DNA of 64,000 bases from Azospirillum sp. B510 (GTDB taxonomy: Bacteria > Pseudomonadota > Alphaproteobacteria > Azospirillales > Azospirillaceae): assembly GCF_000010725.1 (NCBI RefSeq), contig NC_013859.1, positions 268,001 to 332,000 of the forward strand. Direction: 5' to 3'. Of the stretch, positions 8,215 to 16,503 are shown one piece after another; the first letter of the stretch is position 1; the number at the start of each line of letters is the position of its first letter. The translations under genes were made by a program, and so were the position numbers. The notes below the pieces were generated by a model. That model made no database searches. It saw only the letters and a program-made list of their open reading frames with translations, and had not been told where the DNA came from.

Positions 8215-9243
8215 TCAGCCTTCGAAGTCGAGCTGGACCTTGATGGTGCTGGACGGGTCGGTCTCGATCAGGGAGAAGGCGCTCGCCGCGTCGGCGATCG
8301 GGAAGACCTGGGTGATCATCGCCGCCGGTCGCAGCTTGCCGCTCTCCAGCCAGTCGATCACCTGCGGCAGCAGCCGGCGGTTCAGGCGCGAGCCGACCAG
8401 CGTCAGCTCCTTCTTGACGATCTCCTGCTGGCTGATGTTGCAGGGGGCCGGCGAGAAGCCGAGCAGACCGATGCGCCCGGCAGGGCTGGCGAGGCGGCAG
8501 GCCTCCTCCAGCAGCGCCGGGACGCCGGCGCCGTCGATCACCACCGTGGGGCCGAGCCCGTCATTCTCGTCGCGCACCGCGTCGGGAACCGACACGCGCG
8601 AGGAGTTGAGGACGACGTCGGCGCCGAACTCCCTCGCCCGCTCCAGCCGCTTGTCGTCGAGGTCGGCGACGATGCAGCGGGCGCCGTGCAGCTTGGCGAC
8701 CTGCACGACCGTCAGCCCGACCGTGCCGGCGCCATAAACCAGCACGGTGTCGTCGGCGGCGATGCCGGTGCGCGACAGCACATTGGCGGCGATGGAGAAG
8801 GGCTCCGCCAGGGCGGCGATGGCGAAGGGCAGGTCGGCGCGCAGCTTCACCGCGTTGGCGGCCGGCACCAGCACATGGTTGCGGAAGCCGCCGTCGCGAT
8901 GGACGCCGAACACCTCCAGATTGGCGCAGACATTGGTCCGCCCGGCCCGGCAGGCATAGCAGCGGCCGCAGGACACCACCGGATCGACCACCACATGGTC
9001 ACCGGCCGCGATGGTGGTCACGCCGTCGCCCACCGCTTCGACGGTGCCGGCGAACTCGTGGCCGATCACACGGGGATAGACCGCGAAGGGATTGGAGCCG
9101 TGATAGATGTGCAGGTCCGAGCCGCAGATGCCGGCGCGCTGGACGCGGACCAGCACCTCTCCCGGCTTCACCGCGCCGGTGGCGGGGCCGCTGTCGGGGC
9201 GAAGGGCCAGCACATGCGGCTTTTCGACGGTCAGGGCGACCAC
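8215..9243 (-). CDS. Zinc-dependent alcohol dehydrogenase of the RspB/LgoD type
   Basis: 342 residues, medium-chain dehydrogenase. Catalytic zinc ligands appear in RAGICGSDLHIYHG and IGHEFAG, the structural zinc cysteines in CGRCYACRAGRTNVC, and the Rossmann motif in VYGAGTVGLTVVQVAK. It looks closest to the sugar-acid dehydrogenases RspB and LgoD (L-galactonate 5-dehydrogenase). In an operon with uxuA and uxuB it probably oxidises an aldonate such as L-galactonate or L-gulonate to a keto acid that UxuB can reduce. The exact substrate cannot be read from sequence. Confidence 0.9.
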   Translation of the reverse strand: MVALTVEKPHVLALRPDSGPATGAVKPGEVLVRVQRAGICGSDLHIYHGSNPFAVYPRVIGHEFAGTVEAVGDGVTTIAAGDHVVVDPVVSCGRCYACRAGRTNVCANLEVFGVHRDGGFRNHVLVPAANAVKLRADLPFAIAALAEPFSIAANVLSRTGIAADDTVLVYGAGTVGLTVVQVAKLHGARCIVADLDDKRLERAREFGADVVLNSSRVSVPDAVRDENDGLGPTVVIDGAGVPALLEEACRLASPAGRIGLLGFSPAPCNISQQEIVKKELTLVGSRLNRRLLPQVIDWLESGKLRPAAMITQVFPIADAASAFSLIETDPSSTIKVQLDFEG

Positions 9244-9284
9244 GGCAACACTCCTTTGGGCAGGGAGATGCGAAAGACGGGGCC

Positions 9285-10799
9285 TCAGGCCGCGGCGGCG
9301 ACCACGGCGCGGGCACCCTCGGCGAACAGGTGGTCGAGCGCCTGGCCGATCGGGCCGGTGAAGCGCGAATCGCGCGGCAGATCCTCGCCGAAGACGGCGG
9401 ACAGGCCGAACAGCGCCTCGGCCAAGCGGTCGGGCTGGCCGGCGGTGGCGGCGGCGATCTCCGCCAGCCGGGAGGCCAGCGGGTCGCGCACGTCGATGGG
9501 CTGCCCCTTTTCATCCGTGCCGGCGACATAGCGCATCCAGGCGGCGACGCCGAGCGCCAGCCGGTCGATCGGCTGATTGGCGGCGAGCCGGTCACGGATC
9601 GGGTTCAGCAGCCGTTGCGGCAGCTTCTGCGTGCCGTCCATGGCGATCTGCCAGGTGCGGTGGCGCAGCGCCGGATTGCGGAAGCGGGCGATCAGCGCGT
9701 CCTTGTATTGCTCCATATCCGCACCGGGAGGCATGCGCAGCGTCGGCCCGGTCTCGCGGTCCATCAGGTTGCGGACCAGCGTGGCGAAGGCGGGATCGGC
9801 CATGCTGTCCGACACCGTCTCGTAACCCGCCAGATAGCCGAGATAGGCGATGGTGGAATGGCTGCCGTTGAGCAGCCGCAGCTTCATCGTCTCATAGGGA
9901 TGGACGTCGGCGACCATCTGCACCCCGACCTCCTCCCAGGCCGGGCGGCCGGCGGGGAACCGGTCCTCCACCACCCATTGGGTGAAGGGTTCCGTCACCA
10001 CCGGCCACGAATCCTGCATCCCCAGCGCCTGGGACAGGCGGTCGCGGTCGGCCTCGGTCGTGGCGGGGACGATGCGGTCGACCATGCTGTTGGGGCAGGC
10101 GACGTTCTCCGCCACCCAGGCGCCGAAGGCCGGATCGCGCAGTTCGGCGAAGCGGCGCAGGATGCGGGACACCGTGTCGCCATTGCTCGGCAGGTTGTCG
10201 CAACTCAGCACGGTGAAGGGCGGCAGGCCGGCGGCGCGGCGGCGGGACAGCGCCTCCACCAGGAAGCCGATGGCGGTGCGCGGCTGGCCGGGAGCGTCCA
10301 GATCATGGCGGATGTCGGGATGGCCCTCGTTCAAGGCCCCGGTCGCCGGATCGTGGCAATAGCCCTTTTCCGTCACCGTCAGGGTGACGATGCGCACCGA
10401 CGGGCGGCACATCCGCTCCAGCACCGCGCCCGGATCCTCATGCGCCACCAGCAGGTCCAGCAGGCAGCCGATCACCCGCAGCCGCTCCCCCTCGGCATCG
10501 CGCACCGCGACGGTGTAGAGCCCATCCTGCGGCGCCAGCGCATCGCGGGTGTCGGGGCTGCGCAGGCTGACCCCGGCGATGCCCCACGGCCCGAACTCCT
10601 TCTCCAGCAGGGCGTCGGTGTAGGCCGCCTGATGGGCGCGCTGGAAGGCGCCGACGCCGAGATGGACGATGCCGATCTCCAGATCCCCGCGGTCATAGCC
10701 GGGTTGCGCCACCCCCGCCGGCAGGGCGGGGAGGCTGGACGCGCAAAGGCGCCGGGACGGGGTGCCGGAAGGAGGGAGGGGAGCGGCGGGCGTTTGCAT
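9285..10799 (-). CDS. uxuB: Mannitol dehydrogenase family oxidoreductase, D-mannonate oxidoreductase (fructuronate reductase)
   Basis: 504 residues, the length of the long-chain mannitol dehydrogenase family. Interconverts D-fructuronate and D-mannonate with NAD(H), feeding UxuA. Seen: the nucleotide-binding start GIVHLGVGAFQRAHQAAYTD, FTVLSCDNLPSNGDTV, PNSMVDRIVP, VTEPFTQWVVEDRFPAGRP and the catalytic KLRLLNGSHSTIAYLGYL segment. ATG 10799 was chosen for its AGGAAGG ribosome site; the longer open frame upstream runs antisense or through the regulator and is not family-like. It is the first gene of the six-gene operon, with an operator 37 bases upstream. Confidence 0.93.
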   Translation of the reverse strand: MQTPAAPLPPSGTPSRRLCASSLPALPAGVAQPGYDRGDLEIGIVHLGVGAFQRAHQAAYTDALLEKEFGPWGIAGVSLRSPDTRDALAPQDGLYTVAVRDAEGERLRVIGCLLDLLVAHEDPGAVLERMCRPSVRIVTLTVTEKGYCHDPATGALNEGHPDIRHDLDAPGQPRTAIGFLVEALSRRRAAGLPPFTVLSCDNLPSNGDTVSRILRRFAELRDPAFGAWVAENVACPNSMVDRIVPATTEADRDRLSQALGMQDSWPVVTEPFTQWVVEDRFPAGRPAWEEVGVQMVADVHPYETMKLRLLNGSHSTIAYLGYLAGYETVSDSMADPAFATLVRNLMDRETGPTLRMPPGADMEQYKDALIARFRNPALRHRTWQIAMDGTQKLPQRLLNPIRDRLAANQPIDRLALGVAAWMRYVAGTDEKGQPIDVRDPLASRLAEIAAATAGQPDRLAEALFGLSAVFGEDLPRDSRFTGPIGQALDHLFAEGARAVVAAAA

Positions 10800-10835
10800 G
10801 GGGAACGGTTCCTTCCTGGCGAGCTCTGGGCTCGC

Positions 10836-10853
10836 ATTCTTGTATGGTAGTAT
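10836..10853. promoter_or_regulatory. Operator-like site before uxuB
   Basis: ATTCTTGTATGGTAGTAT. The core CTTG(G)TATGGTAGTAT recurs at 11789-11807 before the regulator gene, and the shorter GTATGGTAG occurs twice before the ABC operon. Read on the minus strand, a TTGTAT and a CATACT hexamer 17 bases apart could be -35 and -10, with the -10 inside this site, which fits repression. Confidence 0.6.
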
Positions 10854-10969
10854 GTCGTAGAGTCCGGAACGATACAACCCTGATTGTTGTGAAGGCGTAC
10901 CATGGAGACGTAACACCAACCGGCGGCCCAGCCATTCGGCCCCGGGGCGCCTGCCGGAGGCCGGGCCGG

Positions 10970-11722
10970 TCAGCGTGCTCCGGCGATCCTGGATCCCGCC
11001 TTCCGGGAAGGCGCCTTCTGCGACGCCGCGGCGGCATCCTCCAGGGTGAACAGGTCGGGGAACTTGCCTTCCAGTTCGGGCAGCGAGGTCAGGATCTCGC
11101 GCAGGTGCAGCCCCATCGCCGCCTCCGCCTTGACGGGATCGCGGGCGATGATCGCCTCCAGCACCGCCTGGTGCTGCGAGATCAGCCGGCGGATCGGCGT
11201 GGCGTAGGGGACGCTGAGATAGCGCACGCGGTCCATCTGCGCCTTGGTCTCCTCGACGATGCGCCAGGCATAGTCGCACTCCGCCCCGAGCGCGATGGTC
11301 CGGTGAAAGGCCTCGTCCAGTTCCAGGAAGCGCACCGGGACCGGTTCGTCGGCGATGTCCCACTGGGCTTTCAGATTGTCACGCAGCTCGGCGATGCCGG
11401 CCGGGGTGATCGTCTCGCAGGCCTTGCGCACCACCGCGGTCTCCACCGCCTCGCGGACGAAGCGGGCGTCGAGCACCTGCTTGACCGAGATCTTGACGAC
11501 GAAGCTGCCACGCTGCGGCCGGATGGTCAGCAGGCCGGATTCGCTCAATTTGATGAAGGCCTCGCGCACCGGCTGGCGGCTGACGCCGAGCTGGTCGGCG
11601 ATCTCCTGTTCCGACAGGGCCTGCCCCGGACGGAACTCCATCGTCACGATGGCTTGGCGCAGCACCCGGTAGACGCGGCGCGCGATCGGTTCCCCGGAAT
11701 CGACATCGATCTTGTTCAGCAT
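10970..11722 (-). CDS. GntR-family (FadR subfamily) transcriptional regulator, probable sugar-acid repressor
   Basis: 250 residues. Winged helix at about 13-75 (RRVYRVLRQAIVTMEFRPGQ, then LSEQEIADQLGVSRQPVREA and GLLTIRPQRGSFV) followed by an all-helical FCD effector domain with metal-site histidine patterns ELDEAFHRTIALGAE and ISQHQAVLEAIIARDP and MGLHLREIL. FadR-type members in uxu loci (UxuR, ExuR) bind a hexuronate or aldonate and release DNA. It sits between the catabolic and ABC operons, and copies of one sequence word lie before all three units including its own start, so it is the obvious regulator. Ligand and sign of control are inferred. Confidence 0.92.
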   Translation of the reverse strand: MLNKIDVDSGEPIARRVYRVLRQAIVTMEFRPGQALSEQEIADQLGVSRQPVREAFIKLSESGLLTIRPQRGSFVVKISVKQVLDARFVREAVETAVVRKACETITPAGIAELRDNLKAQWDIADEPVPVRFLELDEAFHRTIALGAECDYAWRIVEETKAQMDRVRYLSVPYATPIRRLISQHQAVLEAIIARDPVKAEAAMGLHLREILTSLPELEGKFPDLFTLEDAAAASQKAPSRKAGSRIAGAR

Positions 11723-11788
11723 CGCAACGTCATGCTTCGTATCGCCTCGGCATCGCCCACAGCAAAGGGCGGCATTCGATCTTTCAGG

Positions 11789-11807
11789 ATACTACCATAC
11801 CAAGTAT
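11789..11807. promoter_or_regulatory. Operator-like site before the GntR regulator gene
   Basis: ATACTACCATACCAAGTAT, an imperfect inverted repeat (on the minus strand ATACT-N9-AGTAT) containing the same GTATGGTAG core as the uxuB site. On the minus strand TTGCCC-N17-TATCCT flanks it as a plausible promoter, implying autoregulation. Confidence 0.6.
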
Positions 11808-11870
11808 AGGGCAAGAGTATCGCGCGGCGTTGCCGGAGCGATCGCCTGTGAAGATCCTGTTCCTCTCCAG

Positions 11871-11913
11871 AAAAACCCGTCATCCCCCTATGCGCATCCG
11901 CTGGGATGACGGG
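11871..11913 (-). terminator. Intrinsic terminator of the ABC importer operon
   Basis: On the minus strand an 11-base stem CCCGTCATCCC / GGGATGACGGG with a 16-base loop is followed by TTTTT, 57 bases beyond the last permease gene. Confidence 0.8.
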
Positions 11914-11969
11914 AATCTCTTCAAGGACATACAAGCCCGATATGCGATTGCCGCCGTCGCGGTGGACCG

Positions 11970-12803
11970 TCACGCCGCCGGGCGCTTGCCGCGGCCGACG
12001 ATCTGGGTCGGGTTGACGAAGCGCAGCGCGACGATCAGCCAGACCAGCGTGGTCGCCATGTAGATCACCGCCATGGCGTCGATCGACTGCACCGCCCGCA
12101 CGCCCGACGCGAACACGGCGTAGTAGAGCGCCACCACCAGCGTCTGGCTGCCGGGTCCGGAGACCAGGAAGGTCAGTTCGAACATGCCGATGGTCCGCAC
12201 CAGCACCAGCAACAGCGCCGCCAGCACCCCCGGCATCAGCATCGGCACCAGCACATGGACGAACATCTGGAAGATGTTGGCACCGAAGACGCGGGCGGCC
12301 GCCTCGGTGCGGGGGTCGATCTGCTCGATGAAGGGGATCATCACCAGCACGACGAAGGGCACCGTCGGCACCAGATTGGCCAGGATGACGCCGGTCAGCG
12401 TGCCGCCCAACCCGGCCTTGTAGAGCACCGTCGCCAGCGGGATGCCGTAGGTGATCGGCGGCACCAGCAGCGGCAGCAGCAGCAGCAGCATGACCGCGCG
12501 CTTGGCCGGGAATTCGCGCCGCGCCAGCGCGTAGGCGGCCGGCACCCCGAGCAGGCCGGACAGCACCACCACGGCGCCCACCGCCTGGAAGGTGACCCAA
12601 AGCACGTCGCCTAGCTGGAACTCGTCCCAGGCGGCGAAATACCAGCGGGTGGTGAAGCCGGCCGGGAGCCAGGTGCCGAGCCAGCGCGTCGCCACCGAGG
12701 AGGTCAGGACCGAGGCGATCAGCCCCATCAGATTGACCAGGAACAGCCCGATCACCGCCCAGACGGCGAAGATCCACAGGCGGGATAGGAAGGATTTCTG
12801 CAT
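11970..12803 (-). CDS. ABC importer permease (second subunit)
   Basis: 277 residues with six predicted membrane helices and the binding-protein-dependent transport motif EAAARVFGANIFQMFVHVLVPMLMPG (EAA loop, clearest as EAAARVFGAN). It resembles spermidine/putrescine- or iron-type (PotC/FbpB-like) permeases. The ATG at 12803 is preferred over an in-frame GTG at 12812 because TGAGGAG, which includes the stop of the upstream permease, is correctly spaced only for the ATG. It is the last gene of the four-gene operon. The ligand is inferred from the shared operator, not from the permease itself. Confidence 0.9.
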   Translation of the reverse strand: MQKSFLSRLWIFAVWAVIGLFLVNLMGLIASVLTSSVATRWLGTWLPAGFTTRWYFAAWDEFQLGDVLWVTFQAVGAVVVLSGLLGVPAAYALARREFPAKRAVMLLLLLPLLVPPITYGIPLATVLYKAGLGGTLTGVILANLVPTVPFVVLVMIPFIEQIDPRTEAAARVFGANIFQMFVHVLVPMLMPGVLAALLLVLVRTIGMFELTFLVSGPGSQTLVVALYYAVFASGVRAVQSIDAMAVIYMATTLVWLIVALRFVNPTQIVGRGKRPAA

Positions 12804-12815
12804 CGCCGCCACTCC

Positions 12816-13718
12816 TCAGCCTTTGGCGCCCGCGGCGGGGCCGCGATAGAACAGGGACCGGCAGCCGAGCACGGCCACCACCACCAGCAATTGGACCGCC
12901 CCCATGATCATCGCGATAGCCGATGCCATGGAATAATCATACTCCTCGAAGGCGGCCTGATAGGCGGCGATGGAGATGACGCGGGTTGCGTTGGCCGGAT
13001 CGCCGACCAGCACCGCCGACGGCAGCACCGAATAGGCCTGGACGAAGGACAGGCAGAAGGTGATGGCGAGGCCGGGCACCAGCAGCGGCAGGAACACCTC
13101 GCGGAAGCGGGCCGCCGGCCCGGCGCCCAGCGTCGCCGCCGCGTTCTCCAGCGACGGATCGATGCCGGTGACGTAGGACAGCGTCAGCAGGAAGGTGAAG
13201 GGGAAGCCGGTCAGCACCAGCGAGATGAAGACGCCCCAATAGCCGTTCAGCACCGAAACCGGATGCGACAGCAGTCCCACCGCCATCAGGATGCGGTTGA
13301 ACCAGCCCTGCGGCCCGAAATAGAACAGCATGCCTTCGGCGACCAGCACGGTGCCAAGCGTGATCGGCAGCACCAGCAGCGTGGTCAGCAGCCGCTGCCG
13401 CCGCAACAGCCGCACCCGGAAGGCGATGGGAATGGCGATCAGCAGATTGAGCAGCGTCACCGGGAAGGCCAGCCGCAGGGTCTTGAAGATGGTGCCGTAG
13501 AGGAAGGGATCGCTGAAGAATCGGGCGTAATTGCCGAACAGCGACCCGTCCTTGGGCTGGAAGGACAGCACCAGCCCGTAGAGGAACGGGTAGATGAACA
13601 GCCCCAGGATCAGCGCCACGCAGGGCAGCACCAGCAGGGTGGCGCCGTCGATGCCGCGGGCGGCCAGCCGCTGGCGCAGGGTCGGCCCCTGGGCGCGGCT
13701 TTCCAGGACGGCGCTCAT
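12816..13718 (-). CDS. ABC importer permease (first subunit)
   Basis: 300 residues, six helices, beginning LLVLPCVALILGLFIYPFLYG in the first membrane segment, as in PotB-like permeases. The cytoplasmic EAA-type loop is LENAAATLGAGPAARFREVFLPLL (key part LENAAATLGAG). Its start overlaps the stop of the ATPase gene by four bases (ATGA), showing translational coupling, and its own stop abuts the second permease. It pairs with that protein to form the membrane channel. Confidence 0.92.
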   Translation of the reverse strand: MSAVLESRAQGPTLRQRLAARGIDGATLLVLPCVALILGLFIYPFLYGLVLSFQPKDGSLFGNYARFFSDPFLYGTIFKTLRLAFPVTLLNLLIAIPIAFRVRLLRRQRLLTTLLVLPITLGTVLVAEGMLFYFGPQGWFNRILMAVGLLSHPVSVLNGYWGVFISLVLTGFPFTFLLTLSYVTGIDPSLENAAATLGAGPAARFREVFLPLLVPGLAITFCLSFVQAYSVLPSAVLVGDPANATRVISIAAYQAAFEEYDYSMASAIAMIMGAVQLLVVVAVLGCRSLFYRGPAAGAKG

Positions 13719-14782
13719 CGCGCCTCTCCGAACACCAGCACGCGGCCGGCATCGGCGCCGAGCCGGACGGTGGCGCCGCGCTCCAGCGGATGGTGGGAAG
13801 CGAAATGCAGCTCGGTGCCCGACGCGGTGACGCCGACGCCGTGGAAGCCGCGGCCGCGATATTCCACCGCCTCGACCCGGACCGGGATGCCGCCGCCGTC
13901 GCCGGTCGGCTCCAGATCGTCGGGGCGGATCGCCGCCACGGCGGCCTTCCCGGCGGCGGCGGCCCGCATCCGGCCGCGGATCACCGTGCCTTCGATGTCG
14001 AGCAGGGCGTCCTCGCCCTCCATCCCGACCAGCTCGCCGTTGACCCGGTTGCGGAAGCCCATGAAGTCGGCGACGTCGAGATGGGCGGGCAGGGCGTAGA
14101 GCTCCGCCGGGGTGCCGACCTGCCGGATGGCGCCGTCGCGCAGCACGACGATGCGGTCGGCCAGCGAGAGCGCCTCCTCCTGGTCATGGGTGACGTAGAT
14201 GGTGGTGGAGCCGAGCGACTGGTGGATGCGGCGGATCTCCTGGCGCATCTCCAGCCGCAGCTTGGCGTCGAGGTTGGACAGCGGCTCGTCCATCAGCACC
14301 AGCGGCGGCTCGACCACGATGGCGCGGGCGATGGCGACGCGTTGTTGCTGGCCGCCGGAGAGCTGGCCCGGCAGCTTCTCCGCCTGCGATTCCAGCCGTA
14401 CCGCCGCCAGGGCGGCGTCGACGCGCTTGTCCAGCTCCGGCTTCGGCACACCGCGCATGCGCAGGCCGAAGCCGATGTTCTTGCGCACCGTCATGTGCGG
14501 GAACAGGGCGTAGTTCTGGAAGACCATGCCGAAGCCGCGCTCCTCCGGCCGCAGCACGTCGACCCGGCGGTCGTCCAGCATGATGCGCCCGCCGCTGACC
14601 GGCAGCAGCCCGGCGATGCAGTTCAGCGCCGTGGTCTTGCCGCAGCCCGAGGGACCGAGCAGGGCGATGAACTCGCCCCGCTCGATGGTCAGGTCCAGCC
14701 CTTTCAGCGCCGTGAAGGCGTCGAACTCCCGCCTCACTCCCTGAAGATGCAGTTGCTTGAAGGTGGTGGGTCCGACGGTCAT
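13715..14782 (-). CDS. ABC importer ATP-binding protein (PotA/UgpC-like)
   Basis: 355 residues. Walker A LLGPSGCGKTTALN, Q-loop VFQNYALFPHMTV, signature LSGGQQQRVAIARAI, Walker B PLVLMDEPLSNLDAKLR and the switch histidine in YVTHDQEEALSLADRI are all intact. The C-terminal 110 residues match a TOBE domain (AIRPDDLEPTGDGGG, and GRGFHGVGV region), usual for sugar, polyamine and iron importers. It drives the two permeases encoded just downstream. Confidence 0.95.
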   Translation of the reverse strand: MTVGPTTFKQLHLQGVRREFDAFTALKGLDLTIERGEFIALLGPSGCGKTTALNCIAGLLPVSGGRIMLDDRRVDVLRPEERGFGMVFQNYALFPHMTVRKNIGFGLRMRGVPKPELDKRVDAALAAVRLESQAEKLPGQLSGGQQQRVAIARAIVVEPPLVLMDEPLSNLDAKLRLEMRQEIRRIHQSLGSTTIYVTHDQEEALSLADRIVVLRDGAIRQVGTPAELYALPAHLDVADFMGFRNRVNGELVGMEGEDALLDIEGTVIRGRMRAAAAGKAAVAAIRPDDLEPTGDGGGIPVRVEAVEYRGRGFHGVGVTASGTELHFASHHPLERGATVRLGADAGRVLVFGEAR

Positions 14783-14831
14783 TCCGGGGTCCTGTGGCTG
14801 GATGGGGCGCTGGGTCGGTCGGGGTGCGCGG

Positions 14832-16022
14832 TCACTTGCCCTTGCGCGCGCCGATCTCCTCGTCCCAGCGGCGGAAGGCCTGGACCAGCTTGTCGGCGGC
14901 GAGCGGCAGTTCGATCGGGTGGTCGGCGATCAGCTTGTCGTAGCCCGGACGGCCGAATTCGGCGATGGCGTCCTGGCTTTCCCGCGGCGCCATCGCCAGC
15001 GTCACGCCCTTCACCGCCGGACCGGGATAGAAATAGCCCTCGTCATAGGTGTAGGCCTGCTGCGCCGGGGTCAGCAGATGGTTCATCAGGTCGAGCAGCA
15101 CGGCCAGCTTCTCCGCCGATACGCCCCTGGGAATGCACATGTAATGGGCGTCGGCGACCCAGCGGAAATTCTCCACCGCGAAGATCTCGGCCGATTTCGG
15201 CACCACGCCGAGCACGCGCGGGTTGATGTCCCAGCCGGTGGTCGAGGCGATGATGTCGAGCGAGCCCTCGCCCAGCGCCTTCATCGTCGGGGTGGTGCCG
15301 GCCGGATAGGCCTCGATGGTCTCGCCCAGCTCGCGCAGATAGGCCCAGGTCTTCTCCCAGCCATTGACCGGATCCTTGGGATCCTTGTCGCCGAGGATGT
15401 AGGGCAGCCCCATCAGGAAGGTGCGGCCGGGGCCGGAATTGGCCGGGCGGGCATAGCCGAAGCGCTTCGGGTTGGCCTTGGCCCAGGCCAGCAGGTCCGC
15501 CGCGGTCTTCGGCACCTGCTTCACCCGTTCCGGCGCGTATTCGAACAGCGGGCCGGAGGGGTAGTAGGTGACGACCACGCCCTGGCCCTCGGCCAGGCCC
15601 TGCATGCGGGCGGCCGGCTCCAGATAGATGTCCGACAGCTTGGGCAGGTCGGCGGCGTGGTCGGGCAGCAGGGGAACCCACAGCTTCTGGTCGATGCCCG
15701 CCGACAGCACGTCGGTGCCGGTCAGCACCAGATCGATGTCGACCCGGTTGGCGTCCTGCTGCGCCTTCAGCTTGCCGGGAAGTTCCGGCGCCGGAGCCTT
15801 GGAGAAGACGATGCGCGAGGCCCAGTCGGGCTTGGCCTTGCGGTAATTCTCGATGGCCTTCTGGGTCAGCGCCAGATTGCCGGCGACATCCACCACGTTC
15901 AGCGTGACCGGGCTCGCGGGCTTTTGCAGCGCCGCGAACACCGGCCTGCCGGTCGCCAGCAACCCGGCGGTCCCGGCGGAGGCCGCAAGGAAGCCGCGTC
16001 GTGAAATCCCGAGGTCGATCAT
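14832..16022 (-). CDS. ABC transporter extracellular solute-binding protein
   Basis: 396 residues from the ATG at 16022, which has GGGAGGA seven bases upstream; an ATG at 16037 is within that ribosome site and is rejected. The N-terminus DLGISRRGFLAASAGTAGLL carries a Tat signal (RRGFLA) followed by LATGRPVFA. The mature part (SPVTLNVVDVAGNLALTQKA) reads as a family-1/PotD-like periplasmic binding protein. It is the first gene of the ABC operon, 125-170 bases downstream of two copies of the GntR core motif. The likely ligand is a sugar acid or its oligomer; this is context inference. Confidence 0.9.
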   Translation of the reverse strand: MIDLGISRRGFLAASAGTAGLLATGRPVFAALQKPASPVTLNVVDVAGNLALTQKAIENYRKAKPDWASRIVFSKAPAPELPGKLKAQQDANRVDIDLVLTGTDVLSAGIDQKLWVPLLPDHAADLPKLSDIYLEPAARMQGLAEGQGVVVTYYPSGPLFEYAPERVKQVPKTAADLLAWAKANPKRFGYARPANSGPGRTFLMGLPYILGDKDPKDPVNGWEKTWAYLRELGETIEAYPAGTTPTMKALGEGSLDIIASTTGWDINPRVLGVVPKSAEIFAVENFRWVADAHYMCIPRGVSAEKLAVLLDLMNHLLTPAQQAYTYDEGYFYPGPAVKGVTLAMAPRESQDAIAEFGRPGYDKLIADHPIELPLAADKLVQAFRRWDEEIGARKGK

Positions 16023-16147
16023 AGGGTTTCCTCCCATTTCAGGCTTTTTTCAGGTGTGGCGGGCATGCTGCGGGCGGCCGGTGCCGCGGGGACCGCCCGT
16101 GTGGATGCAGGATCGTCTAAGGCGCTGATGGTTCGTGATGCGTCTGA

Positions 16148-16195
16148 ATGCTAGTATGGTAGCGGGAACTCCGCAAGCCGAAACTCGTATGGTAG
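16148..16195. promoter_or_regulatory. Two operator-like sites before the ABC importer operon
   Basis: ATGCTAGTATGGTAG at 16148-16162 and ACTCGTATGGTAGA at 16183-16196 share the core GTATGGTAG with the sites before uxuB and the GntR gene. Their cores are 35 bases apart. They lie in the 480-base gap between the ABC operon and ppc, on the ABC side. Confidence 0.55.
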
Positions 16196-16261
16196 AACCC
16201 GGCCGGCGGGAGCTTGCGGCGGCGGTGCCGAGGGGTGGACGGCCGCCCTTCGGCCGGTGAT

Positions 16262-16294
16262 ATGCGACGTCGCATCTCGCAGCGCTGCGAGATG
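16262..16294. repeat. Two overlapping perfect palindromes upstream of ppc
   Basis: ATGCGAC/GTCGCAT at 16262-16275 overlaps by three bases a 22-base perfect palindrome at 16273-16294 with half-site CATCTCGCAGC. They lie 210 bases upstream of ppc and 70 bases beyond the GntR-type sites. They could bind a dimeric regulator or fold as tandem hairpins; the following GGTTTTGG is not a good terminator tail. Nothing else was recognised in this gap. Confidence 0.6.
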
Positions 16295-16503
16295 CCGGTG
16301 GGTTTTGGGCGGGTTTTGGAAATCATTTCGCATCAGCACACGGACGGTTGAAACTTCCGGCGGAATCGTCATGCTGTCGCCGATGGTCTGACCACTTCGC
16401 GTGCAGGGGGTTCTCCTGCCCGGAATTTGACCATCCCCGTTCATGCATCCGGTGTTCGCATCGCCCCCTTATCCATCCATCCTCGACCAGGAAACCGTTG
16501 CCC

